Of a stretch of DNA of 32,676 nt, positions 1 to 7,687 are shown one piece after another. The notes under the pieces are model-generated. The model saw nothing but the letters and a program-made list of their open reading frames with translations, did no database searches and was not told the origin of the DNA. Position 1 is the first letter of the stretch. Each line of letters begins with the position of its first letter. The DNA lies in NCBI GenBank assembly GCA_019090315.1, contig JAHRWD010000013.1, forward strand, positions 124,585-157,260, read 5' to 3'. Source of the stretch: Pseudomonadales bacterium. GTDB lineage: Bacteria; Pseudomonadota; Gammaproteobacteria; Pseudomonadales; JAHRWD01. Position numbers and translations under genes: made by a program.

Positions 1-481
1 CTCTTTGTGACGTCAGCGAGTCCAGCTTGGTTTTAGATACAAAATCTTTTTGCTGGAGGTTGTCGTATCGTTTCAGTTGCACATCCTGATTTTTGAGCAT
101 CGCTTTAACACGATTAACGTCGGCACTGGCTGCGCGTAGACGGTTTTGATAATCCGTATCGTCCAGTGTGGCTAACAACTGCCCTTTGGTGAAGCTTTGC
201 CCAACGGCTACATCAATGGAAATAATACGGCCGGACACTTCCGCAGCGATTTTTGGCGTTGCCAATGACTCTATTCGACCGATAGAGTTTTCCATGATTC
301 GAATGGTTTCAGCGCTGACCTTTTGAACATTAACCAAAACCGAAGGTTTTTCCTTGGTTACTGTTTCCTCTTCCTCTTCACCGCAGCCTGCCAGTATCGA
401 CAGGGCAAATATCGAGCTGATAACAGCGGTTGAAACGGTACGGAAGGTGTGTGCTGTGGTGTTGATGTTACTGCTTTTCAT
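1..481 (-). CDS. HlyD-family efflux adaptor lipoprotein (3' part beyond window)
   Basis: This is the first 160 codons of a periplasmic adaptor (membrane fusion) protein that would link an inner-membrane RND-type pump to an outer-membrane channel. The protein starts with a signal peptide ending in a lipobox LAGC, so Cys33 should be lipidated. A short acidic linker (GEEEEE) follows. Then comes the first half of a lipoyl/barrel-sandwich domain (IAAEVSGRIISIDVAVGQ, residues about 83-100) and the start of the alpha-hairpin, which runs off the window edge. Its ATG overlaps the TGA of the upstream tetR gene (ATGA), so the two are translationally coupled in one operon. A pump gene is expected just outside the window. 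The adaptor assignment is firm from the domain pattern; the substrate is unknown. Confidence 0.88.
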   Translation of the reverse strand, partial: MKSSNINTTAHTFRTVSTAVISSIFALSILAGCGEEEEETVTKEKPSVLVNVQKVSAETIRIMENSIGRIESLATPKIAAEVSGRIISIDVAVGQSFTKGQLLATLDDTDYQNRLRAASADVNRVKAMLKNQDVQLKRYDNLQQKDFVSKTKLDSLTSQR

Positions 482-1119
482 AGGAGTTTATCTTCCTGTT
501 GTTCTGTTAATACGCCGTGTAAAAGGATATCAATCATCGAGTTTGCAAAATCTTCGGGGTCTAGCGGGTATTCGTTGTCGGGTACTTCGTCTAATACATT
601 TCTTGCTTTCATAAAGAGAATGTTGGCACCAATCATCAATGTTGCGATGGTTGCGGGCTGGATTTCCGGTTTGATCTGTTTGGCTTCCTGTCCTGCTTTG
701 ATCAGAGTGACTAGCCGATTAAAGTTACAATCAAAGTCATTGGCGGTGAGATCGTTTGTGGCGGAAACAATATTGCCTGATTCTTCCAGTAAGCCCCGTA
801 TCACAAGAGTAGAAACCGCAGGGTTGTTGGTCAGGTGTAATACGTGGCTTTTGGCAAAATTACCAAGCTGCGTTGCATAATTGTCATTATGGCCAGTATC
901 GTGGGTAATCATCTCCGCAGAGGCTAAACAGGCTGATTTCAGAACGGCGCAGTATAGCTCGTCTTTGGAATCAAAATGATGATAAATGTTGGCCTTGGAT
1001 ATCTGCGCTTTATCCGCAATGGCTGCAATAGAAACGCTGGCATACCCTTCCTCCGCAAATAGTTCCTGTGCTGCATCGAGAACTTTCTGAGCGCCACTGC
1101 TAATCTCTTGAGCGCTCAT
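478..1119 (-). CDS. TetR/AcrR-family transcriptional regulator
   Basis: A 213-residue one-component repressor of usual family length. Residues about 8-60 form the TetR DNA-binding domain: an initial helix (KVLDAAQELFAEEGY), then the helix-turn-helix ending in ISKANIYHHFDSKDEL, the family hallmark. The rest is a helical ligand/dimerisation domain with no recognisable ligand signature. It is the promoter-proximal gene of an operon with the HlyD-type adaptor and overlaps it by 4 nt, so it most likely represses its own efflux operon. A palindrome at 1332-1349 in the upstream region is a candidate operator, although it lies about 210 bp from the start codon and may serve the divergent gene instead. 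Family is secure; target and ligand are inferred. Confidence 0.93.
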   Translation of the reverse strand: MSAQEISSGAQKVLDAAQELFAEEGYASVSIAAIADKAQISKANIYHHFDSKDELYCAVLKSACLASAEMITHDTGHNDNYATQLGNFAKSHVLHLTNNPAVSTLVIRGLLEESGNIVSATNDLTANDFDCNFNRLVTLIKAGQEAKQIKPEIQPATIATLMIGANILFMKARNVLDEVPDNEYPLDPEDFANSMIDILLHGVLTEQQEDKLL

Positions 1120-1519
1120 CTATGTGGGTTGATCATGTGAGTACATCCAAAACGCGAAAACTCGCTCGAAATGGCCGTTGCGAGGTTTCAGAAGTCAAAT
1201 ATTGAGTTGTCCGTATAGCCTGTTGGTGAGATCCGCCGCCTGAAAACCGCTAGCAGAAGGTTGCTGCCACACGCTCATTGATGGAGCCCATTGATAGAGA
1301 CAGAGGCGATCTACCTTTAGCCGGCGGCGCTACTGACCGACCGTTCAGTTTTATTATAGTGAGCGAACTGGAGATTCGCAACAACATCAGGTCGCTATGG
1401 TCAAAATGAGTGGTTTTTTCAGGTGTGATAGGACTCAATCACCATTGCTTGAACTTCAGGGATATTTGTACGAGTATTCGACCTTTCAAACAATCGGATT
1501 TTTTAAACAGGTAATTTCG
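1120..1519. other. Divergent intergenic region, 400 bp
   Basis: Non-coding region between the tetR-adaptor operon and the hydrolase gene. Both promoters must lie here. The only structured element found is the imperfect palindrome at 1332-1349. An open frame running back from the hydrolase to 1397 has no family similarity and is treated as leader. No tRNA, small RNA or further gene is seen. Confidence 0.6.
1332..1349. promoter_or_regulatory. Candidate TetR-type operator palindrome
   Basis: ACTGACCGACCGTTCAGT is an 18-bp imperfect palindrome: the outer ACTGA/TCAGT arms match perfectly, with partial symmetry (CG steps) inside. TetR-family operators often look like this, and the site lies in the region divergent to a tetR gene. 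Part of it (1335-1347) recurs with 11 of 13 matches at 5912-5924. Binding is inferred only. Confidence 0.5.
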
Positions 1520-2401
1520 ATGGCTGATTCTCAAAAGAGACAAGCATTAACCGGGCAATTGATGCGAATTTCACCATTGGTCTGGCGTTTGACTGCACCG
1601 AATGCCGGTGTGATGACGGGACCAGGAACCAATACTTATATAGTAGGTAATAGTACCGTTGCAATTATTGATCCCGGACCCGAGCATTCGGAGCATCTGG
1701 ATAACCTGTTAAACATGCTGGATAAGCATAATCTGGCGGTAGGCTGGATTATTCCCACCCATACGCATATGGATCATTCGCCAATGGCGGTGCTTTTGCA
1801 GGAGAAGGCCGGTGGCATATTGGCCGGTATGGGAGCACCCAAAATAGCGACTCAGGATCAGAGCTTTGTGCCGGAGATGAAGCTGCAGCATGGAGACCGG
1901 ATAAGCGGTGATGATTTTACCCTTGAGACGATCCACACCCCCGGCCATGCATCAAACCACCTGTGCTTCTTGTTGAAAGAGGAGCAGCTACTATTTACCG
2001 GTGATCATATTATGGAGGGCTCAACCGTTGTGATTGGCCCACCCGACGGCAATATGAAAGCCTATCTGAACTCGCTTAAAATGTTGCATGATTATGAGCT
2101 GGAGACGATTGCTCCCGCTCATGGCGAGTTGCTTAAACAACCGTATCAGGTAGCGGATGGCATTATCGCGCATCGCCTCAAGCGTGAGAAAAAAGCCATG
2201 GATGCGCTGAACCAGCTAAAAGCCGGAAATCTGGATCAGCTGGTGCCCCTTGCCTACGATGATGTGGACCCACGTTTATACCCTGTGGCAGCCTTTTCGT
2301 TAAAGGCCCACCTTGATAAGTTGGTTGAGGACGGGTTTGCCAATGTTGAGATGGCCGGTGTGCGCGGTAAAGAGATGTCGATGTGGTCGCTGGCCAAATA
2401 G
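1520..2401 (+). CDS. Metallo-beta-lactamase-fold hydrolase (LACTB2-like)
   Basis: A 293-residue cytoplasmic hydrolase of the metallo-beta-lactamase superfamily. The metal-binding motif is THTHMDHS. Further ligands are in HTPGHASNHL, the aspartate of TGDHIMEGS, and the late histidine in PAHGE. The opening TGPGTNTYIVG strand and the C-terminal helical region (PRLYPVAAFSLKAHLDKL, resembling the winged-helix tail) fit the LACTB2/RNase-Z-like branch, whose members include endoribonucleases and thioesterases. The frame stays open upstream to an ATG at 1397, but those 41 residues do not look like the fold; the ATG at 1520 places the conserved domain at the usual distance from the N-terminus, with only a weak AGG ribosome site. 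The fold is certain; the substrate is not. Confidence 0.88.
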   Translation: MADSQKRQALTGQLMRISPLVWRLTAPNAGVMTGPGTNTYIVGNSTVAIIDPGPEHSEHLDNLLNMLDKHNLAVGWIIPTHTHMDHSPMAVLLQEKAGGILAGMGAPKIATQDQSFVPEMKLQHGDRISGDDFTLETIHTPGHASNHLCFLLKEEQLLFTGDHIMEGSTVVIGPPDGNMKAYLNSLKMLHDYELETIAPAHGELLKQPYQVADGIIAHRLKREKKAMDALNQLKAGNLDQLVPLAYDDVDPRLYPVAAFSLKAHLDKLVEDGFANVEMAGVRGKEMSMWSLAK

Positions 2402-2482
2402 AACTCAGCAGCCATTCACGTTAGCGTATCTGCCAACTCGCTTGTCTTCACAGGTTTGGGCAGGTTTGGAACGGGGAATCGA

Positions 2483-2851
2483 TTAAAAACAGCCGATACC
2501 TGTGCCGCACATATACCCAATCGAAGCACCGGCAAGCACCAGATAGCCGCCGGCTAACTGAACCAGAACCAGACTGATACGTATGTAAAGAGGATATTTT
2601 TGAGTGCCCTGGTAAAGAACCAGAGCAAGACAGGACGCTAATCCCATCAATAGCATGGTCATCGTTTCATCTGCTACCGCGCCGCTGTGAATATAACCAT
2701 CCCCCATGCGTGATAGATAATCATAACCAAGGATCATCGCGATACCGATAATCCAGAGCGCCCAGGCCAGTACAGTCTTTTTCATAACTCTTTTGTCGTC
2801 CAGATGTGGTGTCTTTGGTGGTTTTCCAATGGTGCTAATTATGTCGTCCAT
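2483..2851 (-). CDS. Small hypothetical membrane protein
   Basis: A 122-residue protein that I do not recognise. After a polar N-terminus it has three hydrophobic stretches: about residues 25-41 (VLAWALWIIGIAMILGY), 62-78 (MTMLLMGLASCLALVLY) and 86-110 (ISLVLVQLAGGYLVLAGASIG). It ends in a glycine/cysteine tail (MCGTGIGCF). It is therefore probably a small inner-membrane protein. The frame extends to a TTG at 2866; the ATG at 2851 follows an AAGG-like ribosome site at short spacing, and an internal ATG at 2785 just before the first membrane segment is also possible. It is divergent from the HD-GYP gene. Function unknown. Confidence 0.55.
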   Translation of the reverse strand: MDDIISTIGKPPKTPHLDDKRVMKKTVLAWALWIIGIAMILGYDYLSRMGDGYIHSGAVADETMTMLLMGLASCLALVLYQGTQKYPLYIRISLVLVQLAGGYLVLAGASIGYMCGTGIGCF

Positions 2852-3012
2852 GGACCTTTTTTCCAAGGTGGTATTGTGGGTTTCTTGTGCAAGGTGTACT
2901 TCTCCGTAGTAGCGATCAAGACGAATCTGGAATCTGAACTATACTCTGGATCAGTTTTTGTCAGCGATAGCAATCAACAGAAAATAATGTATAGAAGTAC
3001 TTACAAGTAACT

Positions 3013-4263
3013 ATGGACCAGCAAGTTTCAACAGATCAACTGTGCATTGGAATGTATGTCTATATTGACCTGCATTGGAGTAAACACCCGTTCCTGCGCC
3101 AGGCCTTTAGAATAAAGGACGCCACAGAGATTGACACGATTCGCGGTCTGGGCTTGAACTCAATTCGGTTTAGTCCAGATAAAAGCACGGCAAAGCCGCT
3201 GGAATCAGCGGATGAGGTAGTCTCGCCTGAGCCTGAAGTTGTCCCTGAGACAGCGATCGATGAACCGGCCTCAGCTTCATTGATGAAAGAAAAAAACAAA
3301 AAAATTGCGTGGCAAAAGGAGCGACGCAAGAAAGCCAAAGTCTGTGAAAAGGCGTTCACAGAATCAGTTCGCTGTTTATCAAGATTATTTGGCTCGCAGG
3401 TACCCGTCGCCGAGGCGGCTGTTGAGGCGAAAGAGCTGGTTGATGGCGTGTGTTCATCGATGATTCAGGCGGAAGATGTGGCCTTGCAGCTTATTAACAT
3501 GGAAGCTCAATCTGCTAGCCGGCATGCGCATGTGATGAACGTGCTTGTGTTGTCCATGATGATTGGAAACCGGATCGGGCTTACGGAAGATGAGATGCAT
3601 ATATTGGGGCTCGGTGCGCTCTATCATGACATTGGTATTTCAGAGTTGCCGGGGCAGGTCGCAAATAAAACAACACGGCTGACAGAGCCGGAGTTTGAAA
3701 TATACAAAAGACACCCGTTGATGGGTGCCGCAACCGCACAGAGGCAAGGATATCTTCCTCGAGATGCAATGCGTGTACTTGCCGAGCACCATGAAAATGT
3801 TGATGGTAGCGGTTACCCTAGAGGTTTAATGGGTGATGAAATGAGCCGTTATTCAAAGGTAGTCAGCCTTGTGAATGCTTATGATAATCTGACCAACAAT
3901 CTGGATGGCGATAGAGAGCTAACGCCCCACGAGGCCGTGTCCACGCTTTTCTCACGTGATAAAAATCGTTACGACCCGGAAATTTTGAATGTTTTTGTGA
4001 GTATTCTTGGGGTTTATCCGCCCGGGACTTTCGTTACTTTAAGTGATGATCGGGTTGGAATTGTGAACTCTGTAAGGCGCGAGCAACTGCTTTTTCCCGA
4101 AGTGATGATCTACGATGCAGACATACCCAGCGATCTGGCTCTGATTATAGATCTGAAAGAGGAGGACCTGAGCATTAAAGCCTCTGTGAAACCGGCTGAA
4201 ATTTCGCATGTGGTTAAGGAGTATTTGAGTATGGGCAGTACTGGATACTATTTCGACTCGTAG
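3013..4263 (+). CDS. HD-GYP domain protein (c-di-GMP phosphodiesterase-like) with DUF3391 N-terminus
   Basis: A 416-residue cytoplasmic signalling protein. Residues 1-60 match the DUF3391 region usually found before HD-GYP domains (LCIGMYVYIDLHWSKHPF). A charged linker at about 70-115 is rich in Glu, Pro and Lys. The HD-GYP domain covers about 155-345, with HD at 205-206 (YHDIG), HPLMG at 234-238, HHENVDGSGYP at 259-269 and a DNL metal-site helix (YDNLTNN). The metal-binding His/Asp residues and the GYP signature are intact, so hydrolysis of c-di-GMP is expected. The residue after HDIG is Ile instead of the common Lys. No membrane segment or sensor domain is visible. It is a single gene converging on nhaD, sharing a bidirectional terminator. 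Confidence 0.92.
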   Translation: MDQQVSTDQLCIGMYVYIDLHWSKHPFLRQAFRIKDATEIDTIRGLGLNSIRFSPDKSTAKPLESADEVVSPEPEVVPETAIDEPASASLMKEKNKKIAWQKERRKKAKVCEKAFTESVRCLSRLFGSQVPVAEAAVEAKELVDGVCSSMIQAEDVALQLINMEAQSASRHAHVMNVLVLSMMIGNRIGLTEDEMHILGLGALYHDIGISELPGQVANKTTRLTEPEFEIYKRHPLMGAATAQRQGYLPRDAMRVLAEHHENVDGSGYPRGLMGDEMSRYSKVVSLVNAYDNLTNNLDGDRELTPHEAVSTLFSRDKNRYDPEILNVFVSILGVYPPGTFVTLSDDRVGIVNSVRREQLLFPEVMIYDADIPSDLALIIDLKEEDLSIKASVKPAEISHVVKEYLSMGSTGYYFDS

Positions 4264-4281
4264 TGAACAGGCGTATATAAA

Positions 4282-4330
4282 TTAACGAACATAAAAAAGG
4301 AGGCTTAGCCTCCTTTTTTATGTTCGTTAA
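4282..4330. terminator. Bidirectional intrinsic terminator (HD-GYP / nhaD)
   Basis: A perfect inverted repeat with 23-bp arms (4282-4304 and 4308-4330) and a 3-nt TTA loop. The core is AAAAAAGGAGGC paired with GCCTCCTTTTTT, giving a U-tract on whichever strand is transcribed. It lies 18 bp after the HD-GYP stop and abuts the nhaD stop codon, so it should end both convergent transcripts. Confidence 0.9.
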
Positions 4331-4331
4331 G

Positions 4332-5756
4332 CTAGCGGTACACCAAGAAATAGGCGCTGTTAACCCACATGTGGCAGTAGATGCTGGCGATATACCCAAG
4401 GGCAATAACCGGCGTCCACTTCAGGTGACTTACGAAGGTGTATTTACCCCGGGCCTGGCCCATCAGCGCAACACCAGCAGCGGAGCCAATCGACAGCAGG
4501 CTACCACCTACTCCGGCGGTTAATGTAACCAGCAGCCATTGGCCGAGGGACATATCAGGGCTCATCGATAACACTGCAAACATCACCGGGATATTATCCA
4601 CAATTGCCGAAAGTACACCCACCGCAACGTTGGCGTAGGTTGGGCCCCATTGGTTGTACATCACATCCGATGCAACCGACAGATAGCCGATAAAGCCAAG
4701 ACCACCGACACAAAGCACAACACCATAGAAAAATAGCAGGGTATCCCACTCCGCCTGTGCAACCTTGTTGAATACATCAAACAGTGCAATCTTGTCGTCT
4801 TCTTCCTTCAGTGCAGCGATCTTCTCCGTTTTCCTGAGGAAAAATCCGAAGAACTGCAGATAACCCAGACCAGTTAACATGCCAACAACCGGGGGCAGGT
4901 GCAGGAAGTTATGGAATGAAACGGCGGTTAAAATAGTGAGGAAAAATAGTCCAATGATCCGCTTGGAACCTCTCTTCATCGGTACGCCTTCATCGCTCCC
5001 CGCGGGATTTTCCTTAGGAATAGCGAAATGCATGATGGCGGCAGGTATCACGAAGTTCACAACAGAGGGTATAAATAACGCAAAGAAGGTGGTGAACTCA
5101 ACCATGCCTTTCTGCCAAACCATTAGTGTTGTGATATCACCAAAGGGGCTGAATGCGCCACCGGCATTAGCAGCCACTACGATGTTGATACAGGCAACGC
5201 TGATAAATTTCATATTATCGCCGCCTACCGCAAGAACTACTGCGCACATCAAGAGTGCGGTTGTAAGGTTGTCTGCAATGGGTGATATAAAGAACGCCAG
5301 TATACCGGTGATCCAAAATAACTGACGGAAGCTAAAACCTTTTTTGATCAACCACGAGCGTAGCGCATCAAATACCATGCGCTCCTGCATGGCATTGATA
5401 TAGGTCATCGCTACCAACAGGAACAGCATCAGTTCAGCATATTCAAGCAGGTTATGGCGCACAGCTGCTTCAGCTTCGTGGGTGAAGCCGTTGGCCGCGT
5501 ATACGTAACCAATAATGGCCCAGATAATACCCGCCGCGATGATGACCGGTTTGGATTTTCGCAGATGGATGTATTCCTCCGCCATCACCAGCGCATAGGC
5601 CAACACAAATACCGTCAGGGCAGCGAAACCAACCCAGTGATTGGTTAGATCTATCCAATTGGTGCTAATTGCTCCGGCTGAAGCAAAGGCGCTAGCAGGA
5701 AACATTGCTGTCAGCAATGTAGCCAGTAGAACTGAAGGGTTTTTAAACAGGTTCAA
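4332..5756 (-). CDS. nhaD: Na+/H+ antiporter NhaD
   Basis: A 474-residue inner-membrane sodium/proton antiporter of the ion transporter (IT) superfamily, which expels Na+ (and Li+) for pH and salt homeostasis. The N-terminus is signal-like (FPASAFASA), as usual for NhaD. About a dozen hydrophobic segments follow, with the family motifs SPIADNLTTALL and ANAGGAFSPFGDITTLMVWQKG and, in the second half, SAIVDNIPVMFAVLSM. Length is normal. The start is a TTG preceded at 7 nt by GAGGA; the next in-frame ATG would remove the signal-like segment, so TTG is preferred. The gene is monocistronic, divergent from the DUF35/thiolase pair. Presence of NhaD suggests a saline or alkaline habitat. Confidence 0.95.
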   Translation of the reverse strand: MNLFKNPSVLLATLLTAMFPASAFASAGAISTNWIDLTNHWVGFAALTVFVLAYALVMAEEYIHLRKSKPVIIAAGIIWAIIGYVYAANGFTHEAEAAVRHNLLEYAELMLFLLVAMTYINAMQERMVFDALRSWLIKKGFSFRQLFWITGILAFFISPIADNLTTALLMCAVVLAVGGDNMKFISVACINIVVAANAGGAFSPFGDITTLMVWQKGMVEFTTFFALFIPSVVNFVIPAAIMHFAIPKENPAGSDEGVPMKRGSKRIIGLFFLTILTAVSFHNFLHLPPVVGMLTGLGYLQFFGFFLRKTEKIAALKEEDDKIALFDVFNKVAQAEWDTLLFFYGVVLCVGGLGFIGYLSVASDVMYNQWGPTYANVAVGVLSAIVDNIPVMFAVLSMSPDMSLGQWLLVTLTAGVGGSLLSIGSAAGVALMGQARGKYTFVSHLKWTPVIALGYIASIYCHMWVNSAYFLVYR

Positions 5757-5887
5757 GGTGAAGTCCTCTTTCGTCAGTCAGTGGTGGGTCAATGGCTCGA
5801 TAGCAAGACAAATTCTTTGAGTTTAATCGAGTATAGAAGCTGTCGAAAAAAATGCTGAAAACGGGAGCTATTTATAGAATTATCGAC

Positions 5888-5924
5888 TGAACGGGTACGA
5901 CCAGGGAAGTGGTCCGGCCGTTCA
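5888..5924. promoter_or_regulatory. Nested palindrome, candidate operator
   Basis: Outer arms TGAACGG (5888-5894) and CCGTTCA (5918-5924) and inner arms GACCA (5899-5903) and TGGTC (5910-5914) are centred on almost the same point (5906). There is no T-run, so a terminator is unlikely. Its right half GTCCGGCCGTTCA matches the palindrome near tetR (1335-1347) at 11 of 13 bases. It probably binds a dimeric regulator controlling the DUF35/thiolase genes, nhaD, or both. Confidence 0.5.
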
Positions 5925-6004
5925 AGGCGAGGCATTCTAACTGATTATGGAGTTGCTGAAAATGCCCCGTTTTGGCGCGGGTTTTTTGTAAACAATAGAC
6001 AAAA

Positions 6005-6034
6005 TTGCGTTGCTAGCTGGGTAAGTGTGATAAT
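6005..6034 (+). promoter_or_regulatory. Predicted sigma70 promoter of the DUF35-thiolase pair
   Basis: TTGCGT (6005-6010), an 18-bp spacer and GATAAT (6029-6034) with an extended -10 TG dinucleotide at 6026-6027. Transcription would start near 6041, about 40 nt before the ATG at 6082, which has an AGGTGG ribosome site. The palindrome at 5888-5924 lies upstream of the -35 box. Confidence 0.5.
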
Positions 6035-6081
6035 CACCGGCTACATTTCCACACTCAACGAAAATAACAGGTGGCTTTATT

Positions 6082-6492
6082 ATGGCGAAGATGAAACGGA
6101 TGTTGCCGACTCCGACTCCGGAAACCCAGCATTTCTGGGATGGCGCGCAAAACAGCAAGTTATTGCTCCAGCGCTGCGATGATTGCAGTAATACCTATTT
6201 CCCCCCTCGGCCTTTCTGCCCAAAATGTGCAAGTCGAAAAGTCTCGATTTTTGAAGCATCGGGCAAAGGATTTCTGCTTAGCTACGTGATCAATACACGT
6301 CCGCAACCTATTTCTGATACGCCCTACGCGATCGCTGTAGTGGAACTTGATGAAGGCCCACGCATGATGACCAATATCGTCGAGTGTGAGCAAACCCCGG
6401 AAGCGCTTCCTCTGGATATGAAGCTGGAAGTCACTTTCGAAAAGCAGAATGACGATATCACTCTGCCACTATTTAAACCGGCGGGGGCTTAA
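6082..6492 (+). CDS. DUF35 zinc-ribbon / OB-fold protein, partner of the thiolase-like enzyme
   Basis: A 136-residue cytoplasmic protein of the DUF35 family (rubredoxin-like zinc ribbon followed by an OB fold). The ribbon is CDDCSNTYFPPRPFCPKCAS at about residues 33-52, with two CxxC pairs. The OB part follows (FLLSYVINTRPQPISDTPYAIAVVELDEGPRMMTNIV). DUF35 proteins bind acyl-CoA and act as partners of thiolase-like enzymes, as in archaeal thiolase/HMG-CoA synthase complexes and in actinobacterial steroid side-chain aldolases. The next gene starts 2 nt downstream, so an operon and a complex with that protein are very likely. The exact substrate is unknown. Confidence 0.92.
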   Translation: MAKMKRMLPTPTPETQHFWDGAQNSKLLLQRCDDCSNTYFPPRPFCPKCASRKVSIFEASGKGFLLSYVINTRPQPISDTPYAIAVVELDEGPRMMTNIVECEQTPEALPLDMKLEVTFEKQNDDITLPLFKPAGA

Positions 6493-6494
6493 GC

Positions 6495-7634
6495 ATGAAA
6501 CAGAATTCAGTAGCAGTAGTAGGCGCCGCAGAAACAACCGATCTGGGTAAAATCCCGGGCATGTCGCAAATCATGTTGCACGCCGATGCAGCTCTAAATG
6601 CGATGGAAGAAGCGGGTCTTAAGCCCTCCGATATTGATGGCGTAGCCACCGCGGGCGAATGGCCAACCGCTATCGCCCACTATTTAGGCATTACTCCAAA
6701 ATGGGTTGATGGCACTTTAGTTGGCGGCTGTTCTTTTATGATGCACGTGCGTCACGCAGCAGCAGCGATAAACGAAGGCCTGTGCGAAACCGTATTAATT
6801 ACCCACGGTGAAAGTGGCCGCAGTCGCGTTGGCGTACCGCCCCGCGGAATGGAAACCTCAAGCCTGGCGGGTCAGTTTGAAGTACCTTTTGGTGTGATGG
6901 GGCCTCCGTCCATGTTCACCATTCCGGTCCTTCGATACCTGAAAGAGTACGATTTGACGGTTGAAGATTTGGCAACGGTTTCAGTCATTCAGCGTGAGTG
7001 GGCCGCCAAAAATCCGCGTGCTTCCTTCAAGGATCCTTTGACCATTGATGATGTACTGGGATCATCGATGATCGCATGGCCCTTCACTAAACTGATGTGC
7101 TGCCTGGTGACCGATGGTGGTGGTGCAATCATTCTGACCTCTGCTGAGCGTGCTAAAGACTTCCCACAGAAACCCGTTTACATTCTGGGTACTGGTGAAA
7201 GTGTTGAAACACCGATGATCAGTCAGATGGAAGATATGTGCAGCTCCAAAGCCTTTAAGGTTTCCGGTGCAAAAGCCTTTGAAGAAGCGGGTATTAGTCA
7301 CGATGAAGTTGATCACCTGATGATTTACGATGCCTTTGCTCACCTGCCTTTATATGGTCTGGAAGATCTGGGTTTCTGTAAGCCAGGGGAAGCGGCAGCA
7401 TTTATTCGTGAGCGTAATACTGCTCCGGGTGGCAAACTGCCATTGAATACCACTGGTGGTGGCCTGAGCTACATGCACTCCGGAATGTACGGAATGTATG
7501 CGCTACAGGAAAGTATCCGGCAGATGCGTGGTACTGCTGCGGCCCAGATTGAAGGTGCGAAAATATCCGTCAGTCATGGTGTCGGTGGAATGTTCGGTGC
7601 CAGTGGCACCGTGATTTTCACTAACGAAGCCTAG
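6495..7634 (+). CDS. Thiolase-family protein (SCP2-thiolase-like)
   Basis: A 379-residue thiolase-fold enzyme of the SCP2/lipid-transfer branch. The N-terminal half has ALNAMEEAGLKPSDIDGVAT and GGCSFMMHVRHAAAAI; the C-terminal half has the branch's YDAFAHLPLYGLEDLGFC (from Tyr278), GGGLSYMHSG and a closing SHGVGGMFGASG. Classical thiolases carry a nucleophilic Cys before the long helix. Here Cys79 is in that region, but in an ungapped comparison it falls one residue later than the classical Cys. The late CxG cysteine is replaced (SHGVGG). It may therefore be a true thiolase, or a retro-aldolase of the Ltp2 type, which also works with a DUF35 partner. It follows the DUF35 gene by 2 nt and ends at a strong terminator. 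A role in acyl-CoA or side-chain breakdown is inferred. Confidence 0.9.
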   Translation: MKQNSVAVVGAAETTDLGKIPGMSQIMLHADAALNAMEEAGLKPSDIDGVATAGEWPTAIAHYLGITPKWVDGTLVGGCSFMMHVRHAAAAINEGLCETVLITHGESGRSRVGVPPRGMETSSLAGQFEVPFGVMGPPSMFTIPVLRYLKEYDLTVEDLATVSVIQREWAAKNPRASFKDPLTIDDVLGSSMIAWPFTKLMCCLVTDGGGAIILTSAERAKDFPQKPVYILGTGESVETPMISQMEDMCSSKAFKVSGAKAFEEAGISHDEVDHLMIYDAFAHLPLYGLEDLGFCKPGEAAAFIRERNTAPGGKLPLNTTGGGLSYMHSGMYGMYALQESIRQMRGTAAAQIEGAKISVSHGVGGMFGASGTVIFTNEA

Positions 7635-7687
7635 GATATGTTCATATAGGGATGTTCCGGCATCCCAAAGTACAAATCTTAGAATAG

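Larger units (their letters stand above)
5757..6081. other. Divergent regulatory region nhaD / DUF35-thiolase, 325 bp
   Basis: Non-coding region feeding nhaD leftward and the DUF35-thiolase pair rightward. It contains a nested palindrome at 5888-5924 and a sigma70-like promoter at 6005-6034. A weak CCCG/CGGG hairpin before a T-run near 5964-5986 is too short to call. I see no recognisable riboswitch. Confidence 0.6.

Noticed and set aside
1397..1519. N-terminal extension of the metallo-hydrolase frame
   Set aside because: 41 residues without family similarity; the candidate operator and promoter region are just upstream and the conserved fold begins after the ATG at 1520.
2804..3010. 68-residue plus-strand frame just before the HD-GYP gene
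   Set aside because: It overlaps the start of the small membrane protein on the other strand, has no family features or ribosome site, and reads like leader sequence.
5757..5900. Sodium-sensing riboswitch in the nhaD leader
   Set aside because: Looked for because nhaD is a known type of target, but the about 120-nt leader shows no convincing conserved fold; a covariance-model search would be needed to decide.
5964..5986. GC hairpin followed by a T-run upstream of the DUF35 gene
   Set aside because: Only about four base pairs can form; too weak to call an attenuator or terminator.
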